DNA of 64,000 nt. It comes from Micropruina glycogenica (GTDB lineage: Bacteria > Actinomycetota > Actinomycetes > Propionibacteriales > Propionibacteriaceae). Position 1 is the first letter of the stretch. Each line of letters begins with the position of its first letter. Location of the stretch: assembly GCF_039524395.1 (NCBI RefSeq), contig NZ_BAAAGO010000031.1. One strand, written 5' to 3'. The notes under the pieces are model-generated. The model did no database searches, had not been told where the DNA came from, and saw only the letters and a program-made list of their open reading frames with translations. This document shows positions 58,001 to 64,000 of the stretch, piece after piece. The position numbers were made by a program, and so were the translations under genes.

Positions 58001-58174
58001 CTTCTTGGTCGCCGCAAACTTGAACTGCGGAGTGTCCGGAGCCTCCCACGGATCCGCGACAGCGTCAGGGGCAACCGCCACCAAACAGGCGCCCACCATG
58101 CCGAGGCTGGCCAGGGCCGCCACGGACCGACCGAACACACCCACCGAGCGGGCGACGTGGTTGGAGCCGTTCAT
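52004..58174 (-). CDS. Secreted RHS/YD-repeat protein with HExxH C-terminal domain
   Basis: A 2056-residue secreted protein. The signal peptide (ASLGMVGACLVAVAPDAVADP, cleaved near residue 41) is followed by a long beta-rich N-terminal half and many YD repeats (YDALDRVTQTTNLAG, YTYDLQGNQLTAKDPDKG, YTYDPAGNITNI). The RHS core end is GLIHIGARDYDPQLQRF followed by DPTGE near residue 1870. After it comes a variable C-terminal region of about 190 residues with HEDRH (2000-2004) followed by RQQW, a zinc-metallopeptidase-like HExxH, and several cysteines. This is the layout of a polymorphic RHS toxin. It is translated 12 bp after the 815-residue gene, with GGAG before its ATG. Confidence 0.88.
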   Translation of the reverse strand: MNGSNHVARSVGVFGRSVAALASLGMVGACLVAVAPDAVADPWEAPDTPQFKFAATKKVKPGSATTKGVTNVRPSKVTWPTAVKDAPVATLPKVGSRGRATGTPISVARVKAEDPGQVTVSVLDRARSDSMIGSGMVFTVAAEPDSTLDVTVDTSQISGLAGGDFAGRLRLVKLAGCDLNDPTPQPCRAGSRVTGAETDGSAVKGRVSTDSSGVAVMALAAGASSDQGSFGATSLKPSSSWEAGGSSGTFSWSYPIATPDVAGSLSPDLAIGYSSGATDGAVSTTNNQASWLGEGFDLPVGFIERKFVTCGLETTPKPGGNQPAGNEDLCWNTESARTNNAKYDNAVLSLQGHSGALIRVGNTTAWRLQDDDGTRVEKIGTIAGGNESWKVTTPDGTQYFFGKGKADGADAPATNSVLKVPVAGNHSGEPGYTAGAFASSFTTQPYRWNLDYVVATTGDTMTFYYDKETNRYNRAGATPASYDRAATLTGIFYGERKGQEANNPAAKVTFSTAERCDPAISADCATATPTTATMAAWPDVPMDAVCSDEFCPSIKNAPTFFTRKKLTDITTWVQHQADNGYDKVDSWAIGTGFPDSGDANSAATLWPTTITQTGHTGPATAATLTLPSVTLEPVFKHNRIDGPSGTYGMLRPRLARIFSEAGAVTTVTYSDGGCTPTTLPASAATNTTRCFPNYYSATPGDTPAVNWFSKYVVTQVEEKDISTDFTAMPNLTGLDLSTTRLTSYTYVGSAAWHWDDTILEPGAKGTWNSWRGYQKVVTAVGKSGAPQSVTEKTWYRGMYGDRKTESGSTTKTDTITDSAGTKVNDTGSYTGQLRESRVLKSVGGSADSSTIYDPASTNVSGATDGLTQVAQTDIKTTKTTQYLASGSRTRTTTVKARDSWGQPTQVEDSGDSAVTGDETCTRTTYATPTGTATAIDLVAEESVMPNVCSTTLATASVISWEKSLYDGATSSGGVTGPGFETGSQVLTGSSTRTWRTETTTSFDQHGRPVSVTDALGRTTTTTYTPATIKAPTKTEVTSPDPDGTGPAVPLTGTVFTDPRRNQQIKSISAAGEISEADRDAFGRVTATWLPGRPRTESASATYSYTMNVNGVSTITTNTLTQTMNGLRYITSVDLLDSLLRPRQTQTQSLSNGIIVADNFYDSRGLVALTDSYIADVSPGTTLRAADVWGDVKPNVRTVRDYAGRPLTESTYDGSTLLWQTSTVYGGNTVKVTPPTGGTPTTTTTDIQGRTTKLTQHLAADSITSYTYTPAGAIATMTDPKGNKWSYTYDLQGNQLTAKDPDKGTTTSTYNAVNQPLTVKDARNLGVAYTYDALDRVTQTTNLAGTSTFTAATFDPATGRPASNTRYVTDPTTGTPVAIQTSIDSYDSAGRATSTTLHLPAITNLVPTQLAGDYTITNTFGPDGQPATTGLPATGPVAAETLTHGYNTYGAPYSLTGAATYVVATGYYQTNDLAGINMGSVPGNIIAAQYYHDQASGRLTSIRSVTQVQAGLIDQADYTYDPAGNITNIKSSLVGGIIDNQCFSYDTQRQLKAAWTTPDTGTCATTPTQTTLGNGPAPYWSTWTTDTIGKTSSRTDKTATTTATTTYTYPANSATAVRPHSVTQTVTTGTGAATRTYTYDAAGNTLTRPGPTGATQTLTYDDEGKLTKVATGATTNAVMVYDPTGNRIINQEGTQTTLTVAGTELTYDTATSATTASRYYTHQGTTVAVRTGNTPDKLVSIITDHQNTPHHQIRNSDSNVQASWQNPYGTSRGTAPTTWTGKRGFVGGSNDTTGLIHIGARDYDPQLQRFTTVDPVQNTTDPLQWNPYTYSQNTPVTLSDPTGELACIDSCDWDRRRFDPAVHAREVKRLSGKWPARTPKRYKRWGYLARPKAAFRGKNPYVSRKSSTKPEPRKKTPPPVPRVPVLPFDQSNFIGEVTKLVAQTAGGTCTREGSMNVCIGGAWWLNDNQRSGGATLGNTFWTNADYRKILGTTEYEKLMRHEDRHRQQWEIFGASFAFLYTAAEISGSKRDERLGIDAGCSNVFEIFAGLSDGGYNC

Positions 58175-58185
58175 GGTTCATCTCC

Positions 58186-60633
58186 TCAGATCAACGTGAC
58201 AACGGCGTTAGCGGACCAGGGTCCGTCCAGGCCAGAGGGCGACACGGCCTTGACTCTGATCGTCACGCTCGTCACACAGCCAGGCACGGTCACCTGTGCA
58301 GTCGAGGTGAGCGTTTCGCCGCTCCCGGTGGGGCCGTTGAAGCAGGTCGCTTCCCACACGTACTTCGCGACACTCGAGGCATTCGTCATGGTGATGGTGA
58401 TTGGCATGGCCGACGCCGAAGGAGCTGCCAGGGTGGTTGCGCCTGGCCGGATCTTGACGTCGAACGTCATCGACGACACCGCAGACGTGAGGTTGTTGGT
58501 CGACTTCTTCGTGGACACATCCAGCCGGTAGGAGTGGTTGTCGACCAGCTTCGACGCCTCAGGGATTTGGATATCCACGGTTGATCCGGGTGTGACCGGG
58601 CCGGAAGTGGCCTGCCAGACCACCGCTGATGTGGCCACATCGACCACGGTGAACGAGGCCGTCAAGCATTGGGTAGTCTCTGGGCAGATTGGCTGAGCAT
58701 CTTGTGGCCCTGTGGGCAATGCCACGGTTGCGTGAAGGTGAGGGGTGCCGGTGTCGACGCTTCCCGAGGAAAGCCAGGTGCCTCCCGCTAGTGCGACAGC
58801 AAGTTCAGTCGGTGCGGCACCCGGTGTTTGATCGGACCAGAACGAGAACGACTTCGACGTTGTGGAACCGGTGAGGCTCTCCTCAGCCTCGACGATCACC
58901 GTGTAGGCGTTGCCGTCCTTGAGGCCAGACACTGGTGTCGGCAGTGACAAAGTCGAGGCCGTTGTCGACACCCACGCGGTTGGGAAACCACTCAACACAG
59001 CCCCACCAGGCCCCTTAACCGTCACCCGGCCCTTCAGGCACGACGCACCGCCGCAACTGATACCCGACCGCAGCGAAACACCCGCGTTCAACGTGAGTGA
59101 CGAAGCAGTCGACACCCACGGCGGACCAGCTAACGAACCAGGAATCGTCAACGTCGGATCGGCGACCGCTGGCAGATACTCCAAAGTCAGCGAGGGTCCG
59201 GGATCGTTGTCGTAGTGGCGCCACCCATTCTTGTCCGACTCATCGGAGGAATAGATGCCGATCGTTGCGGTGGTGCGCGTGTTGTAGGAGGAGTTGTCAC
59301 GCTCCGCCTTCATCATCGACGTGATCGTCCAGCTCTGCCACTGCGCAGGGCAGCCCTGGCTTTGGCTTCCAACTGCGAAATCGTCCGAGACGGGGCTGTG
59401 CACGTGCGAACCCGGCCCCGGCCAGGTCGTGTCGGCATTGATCGTGTTGTACAGCTTGACCCGCACCGAAGGCCCGAAATCGTTGTCATTGCAGTCGTAC
59501 TGCGGAGAGTGAAGCTGCCGATACTTGAACACCGCACTGGTGATCTGACTACCAGCCTTCACCGCCTGCGCCCCGCCAGTGGTGAGTGGCCACCGAAACT
59601 GATAGAACATCCGCGCCTTGTAATAGCCGTAGTCCGGGTCGTACGTCCAGCCGTTATAACCGACCTTCCCATCCTTCGACATGTCGTTGACCTGACGGAA
59701 ATCCTCCGAGACCCGCACCACATACGACCGCGTCATCGACGCCGAAGGATCGATGATCACCGGATACACGGTTGACGGATCATCCAAGAACGACGCATCC
59801 GCTGTTGCGATCAACTTGCCAGGCACAGTCTGCAATCCGACCGTTCTCGAGCGAGCCTTTGCTCCTTCAACAACCCGATCTGCCCCAACCAACCCAGCAG
59901 ACTGCCCCGACGAGTCCCACATCCGAGCCTGAGGCACGATCAGCCGCTCAGCACCTGCACCATCAAGCAGCACACGCCCGCCATCCGCGGTCTGCTTCAT
60001 CGACAACCCCGAACTCGCCGCTACGGAAAACTCGGCGGCACGGACCTTCGGGTTCTTGCCCGCAGCGGCCGTCTTGACCACCAAGTACGTCTCGGCGCCC
60101 TCGACATCAGCACGCACTACCAGGTCCACCCCGGGAAACACTTCCGCGTAGGTGGCGCTCGCCCCATCCACAGTCGGCGTCGGCAAGGCAGTGGGCCAAC
60201 CAAACGTGACACTCGCCGACCCGTCACCCACGGACAGCAACGGCCCCGTGCCGCCACCCGAAACAGCGATCTGTGCAGCAACCGCCTCAGGACGCAGCAC
60301 GCCATCAACACCCCGGGTCAACGTGGTGGACGGAGTGCGCCACCCAGACTTGCCATCAGGCACCCGCACCACCGATGCCGAAATGTCGGCAACCAGCCTG
60401 CCCGTTGACGGGTCGGCCGTCACCAACGTCCACTCGTCAGTCAACGCCGTCGCGACAACGGGCGTCCCGGATGCCCTCGCCTGCCTGATCGCCTCCGCCT
60501 CGTCGATGACTGCGCTGTCAACCCTGGGCGTGGGTGTTGGTGTCGGATCCGCCACGGCACTACTGGCATTGACGCAGCTAAACGTCAGCGCCAGACACGA
60601 CACGGCAACAGCAACGCGAACATGAATGGACAT
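58186..60633 (-). CDS. Large secreted DNRLRE-like protein, partner of the RHS protein
   Basis: An 815-residue secreted protein. The signal peptide (VAVAVSCLALTFSCVNASSAVA) is cleaved near residue 28. It contains the YPVIIDPS block and a following TFYQFRWPL-type beta domain characteristic of DNRLRE-like proteins that precede RHS genes in actinobacteria. The C-terminal half has two or three fibronectin-like beta domains (WVSTASSLTLNAGV; LDVSTKKSTNN; GPWSANAVV). It is probably exported with the RHS protein and anchors or shields it. It lies directly upstream of the RHS gene, 12 bp apart. Confidence 0.75.
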   Translation of the reverse strand: MSIHVRVAVAVSCLALTFSCVNASSAVADPTPTPTPRVDSAVIDEAEAIRQARASGTPVVATALTDEWTLVTADPSTGRLVADISASVVRVPDGKSGWRTPSTTLTRGVDGVLRPEAVAAQIAVSGGGTGPLLSVGDGSASVTFGWPTALPTPTVDGASATYAEVFPGVDLVVRADVEGAETYLVVKTAAAGKNPKVRAAEFSVAASSGLSMKQTADGGRVLLDGAGAERLIVPQARMWDSSGQSAGLVGADRVVEGAKARSRTVGLQTVPGKLIATADASFLDDPSTVYPVIIDPSASMTRSYVVRVSEDFRQVNDMSKDGKVGYNGWTYDPDYGYYKARMFYQFRWPLTTGGAQAVKAGSQITSAVFKYRQLHSPQYDCNDNDFGPSVRVKLYNTINADTTWPGPGSHVHSPVSDDFAVGSQSQGCPAQWQSWTITSMMKAERDNSSYNTRTTATIGIYSSDESDKNGWRHYDNDPGPSLTLEYLPAVADPTLTIPGSLAGPPWVSTASSLTLNAGVSLRSGISCGGASCLKGRVTVKGPGGAVLSGFPTAWVSTTASTLSLPTPVSGLKDGNAYTVIVEAEESLTGSTTSKSFSFWSDQTPGAAPTELAVALAGGTWLSSGSVDTGTPHLHATVALPTGPQDAQPICPETTQCLTASFTVVDVATSAVVWQATSGPVTPGSTVDIQIPEASKLVDNHSYRLDVSTKKSTNNLTSAVSSMTFDVKIRPGATTLAAPSASAMPITITMTNASSVAKYVWEATCFNGPTGSGETLTSTAQVTVPGCVTSVTIRVKAVSPSGLDGPWSANAVVTLI

Positions 60634-60693
60634 GGCAAAGATCCCCCCGCAAACCCCGATTGATAATGTGTTCCCTGGCGTTCTGATGGCTGG

Positions 60694-60873
60694 CTAGCAG
60701 CCGGGCCAGAACGGGAACAGGTCACACACGCCGTCGCTGACGGGCTGACTGGCCGAATGGCTACTGGGTACTGGCGCGACGATGACTGCGCCGGCAGTGG
60801 TGAACGCGATAGCGATCAATACCGATCGGATAACACGCGGAACCGTGAAGACTTTCCCCCGAGAGCTATGCAT
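60694..60873 (-). CDS. Short secreted peptide, candidate signal or processed peptide
   Basis: A 59-residue product. A basic start (MHSSRGKVFTVPRVIR) precedes a hydrophobic export segment (SVLIAIAFTTAGAVIVAPV, about 17-35), a Ser/Pro linker and a compact C-terminus SDGVCDLFPFWPGC. The two cysteines at 50 and 59 bracket an aromatic, Pro-rich loop that could be closed by a disulphide. It is the first gene of the minus-strand RHS cluster and diverges from a histidine kinase gene. No clear ribosome site is seen; CAGCAT six bases before the ATG may be a weak leaderless -10. A peptide signal read by the kinase is inference. Confidence 0.5.
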   Translation of the reverse strand: MHSSRGKVFTVPRVIRSVLIAIAFTTAGAVIVAPVPSSHSASQPVSDGVCDLFPFWPGC

Positions 60874-60926
60874 GGCGCAATGCTGTGGCCCGGCCAAGCC
60901 CGCGCGGAAGCGCACGCGGCAAGAAT

Positions 60927-60974
60927 TGTCCAGGTGGACAGGCGATTCGCCACCGCCGACTGTCCAGGTGGACA
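60927..60974. promoter_or_regulatory. Twin palindromic operators between the peptide and kinase genes
   Basis: Two identical 14-bp palindromes TGTCCAGGTGGACA at 60927-60940 and 60961-60974, 34 bp apart (about three helical turns). They lie between the divergent peptide/RHS operon and the kinase/regulator operon. A possible kinase promoter -10 TACCGT (61005-61010) would place them near -49 and -83, suitable for activation by a NarL-type regulator. Confidence 0.7.
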
Positions 60975-61041
60975 ACCCTCACCCTGCAGGACCCACCAAC
61001 CAGCTACCGTGCGAACCATCGTGATGTAGGAAGGCGGGACG

Positions 61042-62163
61042 GTGCGGTTCCTCAATAGCAACTGGGTCGAAGCCGTGCTCGCCACAATGCTTGCCAGCCT
61101 CGCGATCATCCTGGATCTCCGCGGCGGACACGTCGTCACCGTCGCCCTCGACATCGCCGCCTGCGCAGCTGCCGCCGCCACAGCCAGATGGGCCCGGGCC
61201 GGGTCGGCCGCACTGGCACTCATACTCGCGGTCTACTTCGTCATCCCACGAGAATGGGTGACGATGGGCGAGTACGCACCCCTGATTCCCATCCTCGGCA
61301 CCGGAATGAGGGGCAACAAGCAGCTCCGTGCCGTGATCAGCGCCGCATTCCTCACGATGCTCACCGCCCTTCAGTATCACGACTACCCAGAACGTGGCAC
61401 GTTGTTCCTCTTCGCCGGCCTTGTCTGGGCCGCGCTCATCGCCGCCTGCTGGCTGATCGGCGACCTGTTCAGTGCGCTGCGCCGCAACCACGCGGCCACG
61501 CAACGCGCTGCTCTAACCGAGCAACGCCTGACCCTTGCTCGCGACCTGCACGACACCATCGCCCGCAGTATCACCCGACTCTCCCTCACCGCCCGCCTCG
61601 CACGCGGCAGCGGCAATCCTGCCGACCTGGACGACGTCATCGACCACATTCACGACCTCGGCAACGAACTACGTTGGGTGATGAGCGTGCTACACGACCC
61701 CAGCCAAACCCGACCAGCTGAGGCGACAGGAAGCCTGCAGAACACCATCGCCGCACTCCAGGCTGATCTCACCAAACACGGATTCCCCACCACCGTCACG
61801 GTTGAGGGCACCGGTCCCGACAGCATCCCCGAACCCATCCAGTACGCGCTCAACGACGTGCTCGCAGAGGCAGCCGCCAACATCGAGCGTCACGCCGTGC
61901 CCGGCAAGCCCTGCGCGCTACTCGGCGTCATCGACACCGAGCGGGCAGAGTTTGTGATCATCAACGAACACGACCCCAGTAAGGAAACCAGCGGCACTCG
62001 AATGGGACTGGAAGGGATGCGACGCCGCCTCGCCCCCTATTCTGGTGGGATCGAAACGCGACGGGAGAATCCACGATGGACGCTGCACATCACGGTGCCC
62101 CTGCCGCCGGCAAGGTCCGGGTCATCATCATCGATGACGACCTCTACGTCCGAACCAGCCTAA
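61042..62163 (+). CDS. Sensor histidine kinase, NarL/HisKA_3 type
   Basis: A 373-residue membrane kinase. Four or five N-terminal transmembrane segments (about 10-145) with very short outside loops make up the sensor. The dimerisation helix carries the phosphorylated His170 in RLTLARDLHDTIARSITRL. The HATPase_c domain follows, with an N-box DVLAEAAANIERHA and a GTRMGLEGMRRRL G-box. The GTG at 61042 has AGGAAGG upstream. It overlaps the response regulator gene by 88 bp, an unusually long but readable overlap. Presumed to sense an extracellular or membrane signal linked to the RHS cluster. Confidence 0.9.
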   Translation: MRFLNSNWVEAVLATMLASLAIILDLRGGHVVTVALDIAACAAAAATARWARAGSAALALILAVYFVIPREWVTMGEYAPLIPILGTGMRGNKQLRAVISAAFLTMLTALQYHDYPERGTLFLFAGLVWAALIAACWLIGDLFSALRRNHAATQRAALTEQRLTLARDLHDTIARSITRLSLTARLARGSGNPADLDDVIDHIHDLGNELRWVMSVLHDPSQTRPAEATGSLQNTIAALQADLTKHGFPTTVTVEGTGPDSIPEPIQYALNDVLAEAAANIERHAVPGKPCALLGVIDTERAEFVIINEHDPSKETSGTRMGLEGMRRRLAPYSGGIETRRENPRWTLHITVPLPPARSGSSSSMTTSTSEPA

Positions 62164-62726
62164 GCAGCATCCTCAACAAGTCCCACCAAGTGACCTGCGT
62201 CGGCGCCTACGCGACAGGAGCACGGGCAATCGCAGGCCTGCCCACCGACCGACCCCAAGTCGCCCTCGTCGACATCAACATGCCCGACACCGACGGACCG
62301 GAAACTGCGCGCGTCCTACGCGAGGCCGCACCCAATGTTCAGATCCTGGCCCTCACCTCACTCGCCGACGAACGGGCCGCAGCCGCCATGATGGACGCCG
62401 GCGCCACCGGCTTCCTCGCCAAAGACCTCCCCACACCCGCCATGATCAGCGCCATCTGCGCCGCCGCCACCGGCCTCAACGTTCTCTCCGGACCTGCGAC
62501 CCGGCTCATCGCCACCAGCCAATACCGCGACCGACCCCAACTCGACGACGCCGAACAACAACTCCTCGGCCTCGTCATGGACGGTCGCAGCAACAACGAA
62601 ATCGCTGCGGCCATCCACCTCGCCGAATCAACCGTCAAATACCACCTCAACGGACTCATGACCAAGTTCCAAGTCCGCAACCGGATCAAACTCGCAGTCC
62701 GGGCCTCCGAACTCGGCTACCACTGA
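62076..62726 (+). CDS. Response regulator, NarL/LuxR family
   Basis: A 216-residue two-domain regulator. The receiver domain starts KVRVIIIDDDLYVRTSLSSI; the phosphorylation site is Asp66 in ALVDINMPD, with a Lys in FLAKDLP. The C-terminal helix-turn-helix is LDDAEQQLLGLVMDGRSNNE followed by IAAAIHLAESTVKYHLNGLM. It is the cognate partner of the overlapping kinase. The twin palindromes at 60927-60974 are its most likely targets. It is the last gene before the right end of the transposon, 128 bp away. Confidence 0.93.
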   Translation: MDAAHHGAPAAGKVRVIIIDDDLYVRTSLSSILNKSHQVTCVGAYATGARAIAGLPTDRPQVALVDINMPDTDGPETARVLREAAPNVQILALTSLADERAAAAMMDAGATGFLAKDLPTPAMISAICAAATGLNVLSGPATRLIATSQYRDRPQLDDAEQQLLGLVMDGRSNNEIAAAIHLAESTVKYHLNGLMTKFQVRNRIKLAVRASELGYH

Positions 62727-62828
62727 GTTCCGGACACAGTGGGCAAACTCGCCTGAGGATCTCTCAGACGCGAAGATTGCCCGGCACCAGACGACCGACC
62801 TTTCTGCGCAAACTAGCGAGCGCGAAGC

Positions 62829-62854
62829 TGCGTCATCTTTCCTGCATCTCGACA
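62829..62854 (-). repeat. Right terminal inverted repeat of the Tn7-like element
   Basis: Read on the minus strand it begins TGTCGAGATGCAG, identical to the left end for 13 bases, then matches at about 9 of the next 13 positions. It is immediately followed by CAACC. Confidence 0.85.
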
Positions 62855-62859
62855 CAACC
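62855..62859. repeat. Target site duplication, right copy (CAACC)
   Basis: Exact duplicate of 39325-39329. Removing the element and one copy rebuilds the sequence TGA-GG-CAACC-A-TGTCGAG downstream of dnaB. Confidence 0.9.
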
Positions 62860-62860
62860 A

Positions 62861-62886
62861 TGTCGAGATGCAGGGAGGAGTTCAAA
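62861..62886 (+). mobile_element. Left end of a second, related element
   Basis: TGTCGAGATGCAGG in direct orientation with the left end at 39330, 6 bp after the right end of the first element. Beyond 14 bases the sequence differs from both ends of the first element (GAGGAGTTC follows). Its other end is not in the window. The preceding AACCA would be its target duplication. Confidence 0.65.
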
Positions 62887-63065
62887 ATCGCCAGAGTTTG
62901 ATTCATAAGAGAAACCTGAGAGGTGGACCCCCGGCGATCAGCCTCGGATGACCAGTCCGTCCATCTCTCCCATCACCCGCTCTGTGAACCATCGTCGCTT
63001 CACTGCCGCCGCGCCGAGGCGCAACCGCACTGGCCGTTGAACGCGTCCCGGAAAGGGAGACGATT

Positions 63066-63860
63066 ATGAGCATGAGGGTCTACGAGCTCGCCAAGAAGCT
63101 CGATCGCGAATCCAAGGAACTGCTGTCGCAGCTGAAGCAAATGGGCGAGTTCGTGAGATCAGCTTCGTCCACCATCGAAGCTCCCGTGGTTCAAAAGCTG
63201 ATCGACCGTCTGCAGGGGACGGGAAGTGACAGTGCCGCTCCCGTGATTCATCGCCGGCCGCGCGCCGCGTCGAACGAATCGAAGGGTTCTCCACGGCGCG
63301 GCAACAATCCATTTTCGTCCACTACAGTCGACGGGCCGTTGCCGCGCCGGCAGACTCCGAGACGGTCGGAATCTCTGCCTTCGTCGATCGAGTCAGTGCC
63401 CGACGAAGCAGATGCCGATGAAGACGCAATCGCTCGGTACCTCGGAGTTGGTCCGCGACGGTCCGGTGCTTCGAAACGGCGGCCTTCCCGCCCGCGACCA
63501 GGTTCGATCGCTCCAGCGAAGACAAACGACCCGTGGGCCCTCAACTGGTTCGATGCAGAGGAGAAGAAGCTCTGGCTCGAGGCCGGGGTTTATGACGCAC
63601 AGTTAGCCGGCGATGCGAGTGACGCCGGCCTGGGGCCAGACGACGTGAAGCTCTACATACTTGTGTGGAATTTGACCGTTGCTCAGGCCACGTACGCCAA
63701 GCGCCTAGACCTCACGGACGACGACCTGAGTCGAATGGTTGGGGACAGCAACGTGGGTGAGTATCTTCAGCGTGGGCACCGGATGGACTGGATCCACCAA
63801 CTTGAACGTGACATCGCACGAACTGAGAGATACCGGAACCACCGCGGACACAGCAGCTAG
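63066..63860 (+). CDS. Orphan protein with IF-2 N-terminal domain
   Basis: A 264-residue protein. Residues 1-50 (RVYELAKKLDRESKELLSQL, then KQMGEFVRSASSTIEAPVV) match the N-terminal domain of actinobacterial translation initiation factor IF-2 very closely. Residues 55-155 are a charged, Arg/Pro/Ser-rich linker, and residues 155-264 form a helical domain of unknown type (DPWALNWFDAEEKKLWLEAG; YILVWNLTVAQATYAKRLDL). There is no GTPase, so it is not IF-2. The ATG at 63066 has AAAGGGAGA upstream. It is the only gene seen inside the presumed second element. The domain may bind ribosomes or mimic IF-2, which is inference. Confidence 0.75.
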   Translation: MSMRVYELAKKLDRESKELLSQLKQMGEFVRSASSTIEAPVVQKLIDRLQGTGSDSAAPVIHRRPRAASNESKGSPRRGNNPFSSTTVDGPLPRRQTPRRSESLPSSIESVPDEADADEDAIARYLGVGPRRSGASKRRPSRPRPGSIAPAKTNDPWALNWFDAEEKKLWLEAGVYDAQLAGDASDAGLGPDDVKLYILVWNLTVAQATYAKRLDLTDDDLSRMVGDSNVGEYLQRGHRMDWIHQLERDIARTERYRNHRGHSS

Positions 63861-64000
63861 ATCCAGGAGGGACCGCGAGTTGTCCTGAACAGTGGCTAGT
63901 GTCGTGTCAGGCTGTTCCGTGAACAAATATGCGGGATTCGGGAATTTCGTAGTCTGGCGTCGGGTTCTGAAGAGGCAAGAGCCTCAACAGGATGGAGCCG
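63861..64000. other. Window end, no gene seen
   Basis: 140 bp with short inverted motifs (GAGGC-aaga-GCCTC at the very end; CTGAACAG and CTGTTCCG near 63885-63930). No coding sequence or transposon terminus was recognised. Confidence 0.4.

Larger units (their letters stand above)
39330..62854. mobile_element. Complete Tn7-like transposon (23.5 kb) inserted after dnaB
   Basis: The ends are TGTCGAGATGCAG at 39330 and CTGCATCTCGACA ending at 62854, perfect over 13 bp and similar over about 26. The flanks carry an exact 5-bp duplication CAACC. Inside is one complete transposition operon (tnsA, tnsB, tnsC, two tniQ, WhiB-like). TGT...ACA termini plus 5-bp duplication are Tn7/Mu-superfamily hallmarks. 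The tns operon reads away from dnaB with tnsA nearest that end, as tnsA is in Tn7 relative to glmS. The cargo is an unknown gene pair and a zinc-finger gene on the left, and an RHS system with two-component regulator on the right. Confidence 0.9.
62727..63065. other. Junction region between two transposon ends
   Basis: No gene is seen. It contains the right inner end of the Tn7-like element, the CAACC duplication, the second terminal repeat, and about 180 bp of sequence leading to the IF-2N gene, with AAAGGGAGA as that gene's ribosome site. Confidence 0.6.

Noticed and set aside
39330..62854. An integrative element or prophage inserted at a tRNA.
   Set aside because: No integrase gene and no tRNA at either border; the termini, 5-bp duplication and tns genes explain the island.
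62841..62874. A perfect 14-bp hairpin that looks like a strong rho-independent terminator after the response regulator.
   Set aside because: The two arms are the right end of one transposon and the left end of another, separated by CAACCA. There is no U-run and the symmetry is explained by the two termini.
63066..63860. A truncated infB gene.
   Set aside because: Only the N-terminal domain matches; the rest is an intact different protein with its own stop, not a remnant of the GTPase.

Overview
The window comes from a high-GC actinobacterium. The evidence is a CsoR-type copper regulator, a BlaI regulator beside cytochrome bd, a WhiB-like Fe-S protein, an actinobacterial IF-2 N-terminal domain, a DUF6457 protein, and several genes whose -10 box (TANNNT) sits 6-7 bases before the start codon, as in leaderless transcripts. 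NifJ together with cydABDC would suit a facultative member of the Propionibacteriaceae, but that placement is tentative. No tRNA, rRNA or CRISPR array was seen.

Positions 1-39322 look like ordinary chromosome: lysS (cut by the window edge), an ABC-F ATPase, a 4'-phosphopantetheinyl transferase, a TetR-controlled heterodimeric ABC exporter, a Nudix-kinase fusion, a LuxR-type regulator with a small redox cluster, blaI and cydABDC (cydD and cydC are separated by a convergent membrane protein gene), a zinc metallopeptidase, a pyruvate:ferredoxin oxidoreductase operon (GltD-like, NifJ, DHOD-like), a glycosyltransferase, the copA-copZ-csoR copper operon and dnaB. Several palindromic repeat families are scattered through this part. 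One copy lies in frame inside nifJ, and others supply the last codons of two genes.

Positions 39330-62854 form a 23.5-kb Tn7-like transposon that can be bounded to the base. It has 13-bp perfect terminal inverted repeats (TGTCGAGATGCAG...CTGCATCTCGACA) and a 5-bp target duplication (CAACC at 39325-39329 and 62855-62859). It lies 7 bp after the dnaB stop codon. Its core is a tightly overlapping six-gene operon: tnsA, tnsB, tnsC, two tniQ/tnsD-like genes, and a protein with a WhiB-like Fe-S domain. The cargo is an unknown two-gene module and a zinc-finger protein on the dnaB side, and a secreted RHS/YD-repeat system on the far side. The RHS system consists of a 59-residue secreted peptide, an 815-residue secreted protein, a 2056-residue RHS protein with an HExxH C-terminal domain, and a lipoprotein that may be its immunity factor. 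It diverges from a NarL-type two-component system, with two identical palindromes between them.

Only 6 bp after the right end, at 62861, another copy of the same terminal sequence begins. This suggests a second related element inserted earlier at the same site; the part in the window carries an orphan gene with an IF-2 N-terminal domain. The dnaB 3' end therefore behaves like a repeatedly used Tn7-type attachment site.
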